Origin: Kribbella caucasensis
GTDB taxonomy: Bacteria > Actinomycetota > Actinomycetes > Propionibacteriales > Kribbellaceae
Assembly: GCF_004361855.1 (NCBI RefSeq)
Contig: NZ_SNWQ01000009.1
Coordinates: forward strand, 254,165 to 318,164
Reading direction: 5' to 3'
Length of the DNA stretch: 64,000 nt
The notes beneath the pieces are model-generated. The model saw nothing but the letters and a program-made list of their open reading frames with translations. It searched no databases and had not been told where the DNA came from. Position 1 is the stretch's first letter, and every line of letters starts with the position of its first letter. Of this stretch, positions 36,025 through 42,040 are shown piece by piece. The position numbers were made by a program, and so were the translations under genes.

Positions 36025-37221
36025 ATGACCGAAACTCACCGAAGCGACCACGACGTGGTGGTCGTCGGTGCTCGCTGCGCCGGCGCGGCGACCGCGATGC
36101 TGCTGGCCCGGATGGGTCACGACGTCGTGGTGGTGGACAAAGCACACCTGCCCACCGACACGCTCTCGACGCACGGGATCGCCCGCGGTGGTGTCGTGCA
36201 GCTAGCCCGCTGGGGCCTGCTCGACGAGGTCCTGGCCGCGGGGGCACCGGCGGTCAAGAAGGTCACCTTCCAGGCCAACGGTGAATCGATGACGCGGCGG
36301 ATCAAGGAGCGCGGCGGCGTCGACCATCTGCTCGCGCCCCGGCGCTACATACTCGACGGACTGCTTTCCACGGCGGCGGCACGTTCGGGTGCCGACTTGC
36401 GGACCGGCGTGACGGCGACCGGCGTACTGCGGTCGAAGGCCGGCCGGGTCTCCGGGCTCACGGCACGAACGGCGGATGGCGACGAGCTGGTGTTGTCGGC
36501 ACGGTTCGTCGTCGGCGCCGACGGGCGGCATTCGCGGATGGCCGGGCACTTCGGCGCCGCGACCGAGGACGCCTTCACACCGCGATCCGCCAGCTTCTAC
36601 ACGTATGTGGAGGCTCCCGGCTGGGACGCGTTCGAGTTCCACGTCGGCCCGGACGCCTTCGCAGGAGTGTTCCCCACGAACGACGGTCAGGCTTGTGTCT
36701 GGCTGTGCCGGCCCACCGCCGCGATGTCAGTACTACGGACGGCGGGAACGGGTCGCGCCGAGGCACTCCTGACCATGCTCGAAGAGGTGGCTCCCGATCT
36801 CGGGCGGCGGGCCCGGGCCGGCCGAGTGACGGCGCCGGTGCGGGGCGCGATCGATCTGCCCAATTACCTCCGATCGCCGTACGGGCCTGGCTGGGCCCTG
36901 GTCGGTGATGCCGGATATCACCGCGATCCCATCACCGGCCACGGCATCACCGACGCCTTCCGCGATGCCGAGCTACTGGCGACCGCGTTGGACCAGTCAC
37001 TGTGCGATCGCGAGGCCGAAGCGGACGGATTGGCGGCGTACGGGCGGACTCGCGACACGGCCGTGCGGGAGATCTTCGACCTCACCCGGGCGCTGACCGA
37101 GTACCCCGAGACCGGCCGGTTCGTCGCACTGCAGATCCAGTTGAGCGAGGCGCTGGAGCGGGAGGCCGACTTCCTCGCCGCGCTGCCGAAAAGTCCGGAG
37201 GTGATCGAATCCGCCGCCTGA
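36025..37221 (+). CDS. FAD-dependent monooxygenase/oxidoreductase (geranylgeranyl-reductase-like)
   Basis: A 398-residue flavoprotein of the aromatic-hydroxylase/GR2 type. The N-terminal Rossmann loop is VVVVGARCAGAATAMLL, the second FAD motif is LVGDAGYHRDPITGHGITDA near residues 290-310, and a substrate domain lies between. GGAG stands 8 nt before ATG 36025. It is followed on the same strand by an OsmC-like gene after a block of tandem repeats. Substrate not predictable; hydroxylation of a small aromatic or saturation of a lipid are both possible. Confidence 0.88.
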   Translation: MTETHRSDHDVVVVGARCAGAATAMLLARMGHDVVVVDKAHLPTDTLSTHGIARGGVVQLARWGLLDEVLAAGAPAVKKVTFQANGESMTRRIKERGGVDHLLAPRRYILDGLLSTAAARSGADLRTGVTATGVLRSKAGRVSGLTARTADGDELVLSARFVVGADGRHSRMAGHFGAATEDAFTPRSASFYTYVEAPGWDAFEFHVGPDAFAGVFPTNDGQACVWLCRPTAAMSVLRTAGTGRAEALLTMLEEVAPDLGRRARAGRVTAPVRGAIDLPNYLRSPYGPGWALVGDAGYHRDPITGHGITDAFRDAELLATALDQSLCDREAEADGLAAYGRTRDTAVREIFDLTRALTEYPETGRFVALQIQLSEALEREADFLAALPKSPEVIESAA

Positions 37222-37223
37222 TC

Positions 37224-37302
37224 ACCGCACGTCATCAGCACCGCACTTCATCAGCAAGACCTTTGCTCAGTGGAAAGAGCAAGACCTTTGCTCAGTGGAA
37301 AG
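37224..37302. repeat. Stacked tandem duplications upstream of the OsmC-like gene
   Basis: A 16-bp unit ACCGCACNTCATCAGC occurs twice (37224-37239, 37240-37255; 15 of 16 identical). It is followed by a perfect 25-bp tandem duplication (37253-37277, 37278-37302). Each 25-bp unit holds the dyad GAGCAA/TTGCTC-like arms and ends in GGAAAG, so the second copy supplies the ribosome-binding region. Confidence 0.9.
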
Positions 37303-37314
37303 GATGTACCCACC

Positions 37315-37884
37315 ATGTCGATCAACGAGATCGCCACCCCACGCAACGGCGTCGACACGGCGACCCTGTTCGCCACCCTCGACGCGGTCAAGGCCCAGCC
37401 GGAGATCGCCCGGTTCCAGTTCCGGGCCTCCAACCGCTGGCTCAGCGGCACCCACAACCGGGGAACCGTGAACGGCTACTTCGGAGCCGGGCAGGAGTTC
37501 ACCCGCGAAGCCGACTTCACCTTCGACGCCGACCACCCGCCGGTACTGGTCGGGCAGGACCGTGGTCCCACCCCGGCCGAACTCCTGCTGACCGCGCTGG
37601 CCGCCTGCCTCACCAGTGGACTGGCGAACATCGCGGCCGCCCGCGGGATCGAGCTCGAGGAGGTGACCTCGACGGTCGAGGGTGACATCAATCTGATGGG
37701 CATCCTCGGGCTCGACGACCAGGTCCGCAACGGCTACGAAGCGATCCGGGTGGTGTTCCACGTCAAGGGTGACGCCGAAGCCGAGAAGCTGGCCGCGCTG
37801 GTCGAGCAGTCGCGGCGCCGGTCGGCGGTCTTCGACGTGATCACCAACGGCGTACCGGTGACTATCGACGTCGCCACTGCGTGA
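37315..37884 (+). CDS. OsmC/Ohr-family protein
   Basis: A 189-residue OsmC-like protein starting at ATG 37315 (AAAGGA 8 nt upstream). It has the family glycine-proline core GPTPAELLLTALAACLTSG, with the first peroxidatic-type Cys in LAACLTSG. The second Cys region reads SRRRSAVFDVI, with Ser where Ohr/OsmC enzymes carry the resolving Cys (CPV or CPY). Classic thiol peroxidase activity is therefore doubtful; it may act with a separate thiol or have a binding role. It follows the flavoprotein gene. Confidence 0.85.
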   Translation: MSINEIATPRNGVDTATLFATLDAVKAQPEIARFQFRASNRWLSGTHNRGTVNGYFGAGQEFTREADFTFDADHPPVLVGQDRGPTPAELLLTALAACLTSGLANIAAARGIELEEVTSTVEGDINLMGILGLDDQVRNGYEAIRVVFHVKGDAEAEKLAALVEQSRRRSAVFDVITNGVPVTIDVATA

Positions 37885-37956
37885 ACCGGTCAGGCTGCCT
37901 GAACCGGTCAGGCTCTCCGGGCCCGGCTGAGGTGACCTGGCCCGGCTCGTAACCGG

Positions 37957-39546
37957 TCAGGTGGCCGCGACCGCGCGGTACACCTGCCGGGAGCCGACCG
38001 CGCCGGCCGGGTCGTCACCGGCCGGCTCGAGGGTCACGCCCGACCCGGCGAGCAGGTCCCGAACGGCCGACGAGACCCACAACGACCCGGGCGGCGCGTT
38101 GTCGGCGAGATCCAGTGCCAGCTGTACGCCGTACGCCTCGACCGCCGTGTCCTGGCGCGGGATCTCGGCGATGGCGATACCGAGCCGGCCGGCACCGCTC
38201 AGCTGGGCGAGTCCGGCGCGCACTGCGGTCGCCGGTCCGTCGAACTGCACCACTGGTCGGCCGCCCGGGCCGGAACGCAACCGGCCCCCGGCCACCGTGA
38301 GACCCGCGGCCAGCCGGGCGGCACCCGGTCCCGCCGGCGCGGCGATAGCGGCGAGCGACAACGCCGGTTCCGTATGCCCTGCGAGCTCGCCCAGGAACGG
38401 TTCGATCGCATCGAGGATCTGATCGGGGTCGCCGGATACGAAGTGGTCGTCGCCGGGCATCAGGACCAGCCGCGCACCTGGGATGCGCTCGGCCAGGTAC
38501 TTCGCCTCCTCGGTCCTGGTCAGGGCGTCGCCGTCGCGGTGGACCACGAGGGTCGGTACCCGTACGGCGGGCAACGTCTCCCGAACATCGACCAGGCTGT
38601 TCATGTCCATCAGGGCGCGCACGGTCGACGGGGTCGCGGCCGCTCTCATCCGTTGCGCCCACCAGCGCTGCATCGACGGGTCGGCGGACGGGCAGCGCAT
38701 CCGCATGTCCGCCTCCCAGTCCCACTCGGTGACGAGGCGATCGGTGTAGGCAGCCCACCCCTCGATCGTCTGGGCCCCCGGATAGTCCTCGGTCCACGTC
38801 CGCTTCGCGTAGCAGCCGTACAGAACCAGGGCCGCGACGCGCTCGGGATGCGCGGCAGCGAACAGGATCGCCATCGGCCCGCCCTCGGAGTACCCGATCA
38901 GCACGGCCTGCCGGGAGCCGGCCGCATCCATGACGGCCAGGACGTCGTGCATCCGTGTCTCCAGATCCGGCAGCCCGATCGGCCGGTCGGACATGCCGGT
39001 ACCACGTTTGTCGAACCGGATCAGCCGGCCGAACAACCCGAGCCGGTCGAGGAAATGCGCATGCCGCGGGTCGCCCCAGTCCAGTTCCAGGTGGGACACG
39101 AACCCGGAGACCAGGACGAGGTCGAGGTCGCCGCCGCCGGTCACCTGATAGGCGATGTGCAGACCGTCGCTGACGGTGTAGCGGATGGGGGAGCGCAGGG
39201 TCGTCACCGGCCCGGTTCCCGAGGCCGGCCTCGGCCCCGTCGGCTCGGCGATGAACCGGTAGCCCCGCCCGTGCACGGTTCTGATGATCCGTTGGGTGTG
39301 GCCGTCGTCGCCGATCGCCCGGCGGATCTGCTTGATCCTGGTACTGACCGCGGTTTCGCTGACGAAGCGGCCGCCCCAGACGGCGTCCATCAGCTCTTCC
39401 TTGCCGACCACCCGGTCGCGGTGGGCCACCAGATAGGCGAGGACGTCGAAGGCCTGCGGCTCCAGCGGAACCCTCGCACCAGCCAGCCGGAGCTCGAACA
39501 CCTCGGTGTCGAACTCCAGTTCGCCGTCGAACAGGAGCACCCCCAC
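37957..39546 (-). CDS. Winged-helix regulator fused to an alpha/beta hydrolase and a degenerate cyclase-like domain
   Basis: A 529-residue fusion. Residues 1-100 are an OmpR-type winged helix (LLFDGELEFDTEVFELRL, then RGYRFIAEP). About 115-390 is an alpha/beta hydrolase (LVLVSGFVSHLELDW, RFDKRGTGMSD, nucleophile GYSEGG, acid DGDAL, His in GDDHFVSG). The last ~130 residues (FDGPATAVRAGLAQL, then PPGSLWVSSAVRDLLAGS) resemble the tail of class III adenylate cyclase domains without the catalytic residues. GTG 39546 is the likely start; the upstream in-frame ATG 39615 would overlap the operator region of the divergent operon. Ligand-gated transcription control is a plausible but untested role. Confidence 0.82.
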   Translation of the reverse strand: MGVLLFDGELEFDTEVFELRLAGARVPLEPQAFDVLAYLVAHRDRVVGKEELMDAVWGGRFVSETAVSTRIKQIRRAIGDDGHTQRIIRTVHGRGYRFIAEPTGPRPASGTGPVTTLRSPIRYTVSDGLHIAYQVTGGGDLDLVLVSGFVSHLELDWGDPRHAHFLDRLGLFGRLIRFDKRGTGMSDRPIGLPDLETRMHDVLAVMDAAGSRQAVLIGYSEGGPMAILFAAAHPERVAALVLYGCYAKRTWTEDYPGAQTIEGWAAYTDRLVTEWDWEADMRMRCPSADPSMQRWWAQRMRAAATPSTVRALMDMNSLVDVRETLPAVRVPTLVVHRDGDALTRTEEAKYLAERIPGARLVLMPGDDHFVSGDPDQILDAIEPFLGELAGHTEPALSLAAIAAPAGPGAARLAAGLTVAGGRLRSGPGGRPVVQFDGPATAVRAGLAQLSGAGRLGIAIAEIPRQDTAVEAYGVQLALDLADNAPPGSLWVSSAVRDLLAGSGVTLEPAGDDPAGAVGSRQVYRAVAAT

Positions 39547-39584
39547 AGCTCGACTATCGCATCTTGGCGACGACCACGCGATAA

Positions 39585-39645
39585 GCAACCGATGGTTGCG
39601 CGACTGACCGATCATCCGCTACCGTGATGTGCAACCAAACGTTGC
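39585..39645. promoter_or_regulatory. Twin 15-bp operators GCAACCRAWSGTTGC
   Basis: GCAACCGATGGTTGC (39585-39599) and GCAACCAAACGTTGC (39631-39645) share 11 of 15 positions and are both dyads with GCAAC/GTTGC arms, 46 bp apart. They flank a promoter-like pair and lie just upstream of the SRPBCC-ArsR operon, so the ArsR protein at 40120 is the likely ligand. Confidence 0.6.
39596..39625 (+). promoter_or_regulatory. Candidate promoter of the SRPBCC-ArsR operon
   Basis: TTGCGC (39596-39601), an 18-bp spacer and TACCGT (39620-39625). The -35 overlaps operator 1, and operator 2 begins 6 bp after the -10, which would block polymerase when bound. Confidence 0.4.
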
Positions 39646-39661
39646 GGAAAGCGGGAGTGTC

Positions 39662-40123
39662 ATGGAGTACGGAAGCATCGAGCGCGAGATCCACGTCGAG
39701 GCCACCCCGGAGGTGGTTTTCGAGGTGATCAGCAGCCCCGAACACCTCAAGGAGTGGTGGCCGGACGAGACGGACCTCGAGCCGGTCCCCGGTTCGGTCG
39801 GCAACCTCGTCTTCGACGCCGCTACGGCGGACCCGAAAGTCGTGGCGATCACGGTGGTGGACGTCGAGCCGCCCAAGCTCTTCCGCTTCCGCTGGGTCCA
39901 TCCGCAGGGAGAGTCCGCGACCCCGAACAACTCGCTGCTGGTGACCTTCGAGCTCGTCCCGTCGGGTACGGGCACGTTGGTCCGGATGACTGAGACCGGG
40001 TTCCGCGAGCAGGGCTGGGAGGTCGCGGTCCTCGAGGCGACGTACCAGGACCACAGCGTGGGTTGGGACCACCACCTCGGCCGCCTCATCGCGTACGTCG
40101 AGCGGCTGGGCTCATCCCGATGA
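39662..40123 (+). CDS. SRPBCC/AHSA1-family protein
   Basis: A 153-residue START-like ligand-binding protein: the N-terminal IEREIHVEATPEVVFEVIS strand-helix and the FRFRWVHPQG beta-sheet fit AHSA1-type SRPBCC proteins. ATG 39662 has GGGAG 6 nt upstream. Its stop overlaps the ArsR start (ATGA at 40120). SRPBCC-ArsR pairs are common in Actinobacteria, where the SRPBCC partner is thought to bind a hydrophobic ligand. Ligand unknown. Confidence 0.9.
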   Translation: MEYGSIEREIHVEATPEVVFEVISSPEHLKEWWPDETDLEPVPGSVGNLVFDAATADPKVVAITVVDVEPPKLFRFRWVHPQGESATPNNSLLVTFELVPSGTGTLVRMTETGFREQGWEVAVLEATYQDHSVGWDHHLGRLIAYVERLGSSR

Positions 40124-40458
40124 CGGTCGCCGTCAACGACGATCTCTGGTCGGCCATCGGGGACCCGACCCGGCGACGGATGCTCGACCTGCTGCTCGCC
40201 GACGGCGGCGGTACGGCGACAACCCTCAGCGAGCGGCTACCCGTGACGCGGCAAGCCGTCGCGAAACATCTTGCGGTGCTCGACCGCGTCGGCCTGGTCA
40301 ACGGGACGCCGGCCGGACGGGAAAGGCGGTACCAGGTGGATGACGAACAACTCGCCCGCGCGGCGGCCCAATTGGCCACGGTCGGTGCGACCTGGGACGC
40401 CAGGCTGCGGCGCATCAAGCGCATCGCCGAGGCGATCCAGCGCAGCAAAGAGCAGTGA
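40120..40458 (+). CDS. ArsR-family winged-helix repressor
   Basis: A 112-residue ArsR-type regulator with the core LWSAIGDPTRRRMLDLLL and the recognition helix region LPVTRQAVAKHLAVLDRVGL. No metal-binding CxC motif is present, so it is probably not a metal sensor. It is translationally coupled to the upstream SRPBCC gene and followed by another SRPBCC gene after 28 bp. The twin dyads at 39585-39645 are candidate autoregulatory sites. Confidence 0.93.
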   Translation: MTVAVNDDLWSAIGDPTRRRMLDLLLADGGGTATTLSERLPVTRQAVAKHLAVLDRVGLVNGTPAGRERRYQVDDEQLARAAAQLATVGATWDARLRRIKRIAEAIQRSKEQ

Positions 40459-40486
40459 AACCCCAACCCAGAAAGAGGAATCGAAA

Positions 40487-40930
40487 ATGGTCGACATCCT
40501 GCATCGAGTCGGAATCAAGGAGACCTCCCCGGGCGAGGTCTACAAGGCCCTCACCACCATCGAAGGTCTTTCCGGTTGGTGGGCCGAGAACACGACGGGC
40601 GAGACCGCAGTCGGCGGAGTCATCGAATTCCGCTTCGTGGCCGGCGGCTTCGACATGAAGGTGATCGAGCTGAAGCCCGGTGAGCGCGTGCTCTGGGAAG
40701 TCGTCGACGGCCCTGCCGAATGGATCGGCACCCTGGTCGACTGGCAGCTCAAGCACGACGGCGACTACACCATCATCCTGTTCAAGCACGAGGGCTGGAA
40801 GGAGCCGATCGAGTTCATGCACCACTGCAGCACCAAGTGGGCCGTCTTCCTGATGAGCCTCAAGTCCCTGGTCGAAACCGGCAAAGGCGACCCCGACCCG
40901 CGCGACACCAAGATCGACAACTGGAACTGA
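40487..40930 (+). CDS. SRPBCC/AHSA1-family protein (second copy)
   Basis: A 147-residue START-like protein of the activator-of-Hsp90-like (AHSA1) group. It begins MVDILHRVGIKETSPGEVYK and contains the GWWAENTTGE and HHCSTKWAVFLMSLK segments typical of this group. AGAGGA precedes ATG 40487 by 8 nt. It is the third gene of the SRPBCC-ArsR-SRPBCC operon and is clearly divergent from the first SRPBCC protein, so the two may bind different ligands. Confidence 0.9.
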   Translation: MVDILHRVGIKETSPGEVYKALTTIEGLSGWWAENTTGETAVGGVIEFRFVAGGFDMKVIELKPGERVLWEVVDGPAEWIGTLVDWQLKHDGDYTIILFKHEGWKEPIEFMHHCSTKWAVFLMSLKSLVETGKGDPDPRDTKIDNWN

Positions 40931-41007
40931 GCCTTCGCGGCGGTGCGGGACCGCGCCGCAGGGCCTGCCTTCCGTCCAAAGCAGCTGATCCTCCATAAGC
41001 TGGCGGT

Positions 41008-41751
41008 ATGCGACTCAACTACGAGGTCACTGGTTCGGAGGACGCTCCCGTCGTGCTGCTCGGATCTTCGCTTGGCACGGCGCATGGGATGTGGGGGCCG
41101 CAGGTGGGGGTGTTGGCCGAGCGGTTCCGGGTGGTTGCCTTTGATCATCGCGGGCACGGCGGGTCCGACGTACCGGATGGGCCGTACACGATCGATGATC
41201 TCGGTGGCGACGTCGTCGAGTTGCTCGACGAGCTCGGCGCGCGGCAGGCGTCGTACGTCGGGATCTCGCTCGGCGGTACCGTCGGCCTCTGGCTCGCGCA
41301 GAACGTGCCCGACCGATTTCATCGGTTCGCCCTGATCTGCCCGCCGGCCAACCCGTCGGCAAACTCCCAGATGTGGACCGACCGGGCCGCCACGGTTCGC
41401 GCCGAAGGCACGCAGGCGATCCTCGAGGCCACCCTGGGGCGGTGGTTCCTGCCTGAGTTCACTGAGGTCGAGCCGGTTCGCCAGCAGCTCCTGGACACAC
41501 CCGACGAGGGGTACGCCGCCTGCTGTGAGGCACTCGGCAGTACCGATCTGACGCCGGCGCTGGCCGACATCACCGCGCCGGTGCTCCTGATCACGGCCGA
41601 CGGTGACGCCTCCGTCCCACCCGAGACCGTTGTCCCCCTCGCCACGACGATCCCCGGCGCCCATCTCGAGGTGATCGAGAACGCCGCCCACCTCGTCACC
41701 TACTCCCACCCGGACATCATCAACCCGCTCCTCCTGGCCCACCTCAGCTGA
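41008..41751 (+). CDS. Alpha/beta hydrolase, 3-oxoadipate enol-lactonase-like
   Basis: A 247-residue alpha/beta hydrolase with VVLLGSSLGTAHGMW, FDHRGHGGSD, the nucleophile GISLGG, the acid in LLITADGDASVP and the catalytic His in ENAAHLVTY. The pattern matches PcaD, which opens beta-ketoadipate enol-lactone in protocatechuate breakdown. No other pca genes are nearby, so the true substrate is uncertain. A near-copy of its last ~20 bp plus stop is found about 210 bp downstream. Confidence 0.82.
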   Translation: MRLNYEVTGSEDAPVVLLGSSLGTAHGMWGPQVGVLAERFRVVAFDHRGHGGSDVPDGPYTIDDLGGDVVELLDELGARQASYVGISLGGTVGLWLAQNVPDRFHRFALICPPANPSANSQMWTDRAATVRAEGTQAILEATLGRWFLPEFTEVEPVRQQLLDTPDEGYAACCEALGSTDLTPALADITAPVLLITADGDASVPPETVVPLATTIPGAHLEVIENAAHLVTYSHPDIINPLLLAHLS

Positions 41752-41971
41752 ACGGCCCTGATCGCGGAGGGGTTGGGAGTTGGGCGGGGCCGGGGATTCG
41801 GGGGACTACTTGGAGCGGGGTTCGTCGGGGGGATCGGGGCCGCAACTGGGGAGCTCGGTCAAGAAATGGGGGGCTTGAACATGTAGTAGCCAGTTCAAGG
41901 TCCCGGGTTGTTGTTCAAGGTTGCGGGCTCTCGCGTGCGGGGGAAGGCCCACGTCAGCTGAACGACTCTGA
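41736..41971. repeat. 26-bp direct repeats flanking a 184-bp intergenic segment
   Basis: GGCCCACCTCAGCTGAACGG (41736-41755, continuing to 41761) recurs at 41946-41971 with 23 of 26 positions identical. The first copy is the 3' end of the hydrolase gene. The enclosed 184 bp are G-rich and carry palindromic element copy 3. Confidence 0.8.
41874..41919. repeat. TTGAACA/TGTTCAA palindromic element, copy 3
   Basis: CTTGAACA (41874-41881) pairs with TGTTCAAG (41912-41919); an alternative inner partner GTTCAAG lies at 41893-41899. It is the shortest copy of the family seen at 28961 and 29832. Confidence 0.7.
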
Positions 41972-42040
41972 GTAGCTGTCAGTGCACGTCCGGTCCGCTA
42001 GCCTGCTGACAAGGGGAATGCCATCCGGGGGAGGGGGCTG

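Noticed and set aside
41752..42040. Small gene between the PcaD-like hydrolase and the macro-KAP gene
   Set aside because: No frame with a start, ribosome-binding site and coding bias; the region is G-rich and holds repeats.
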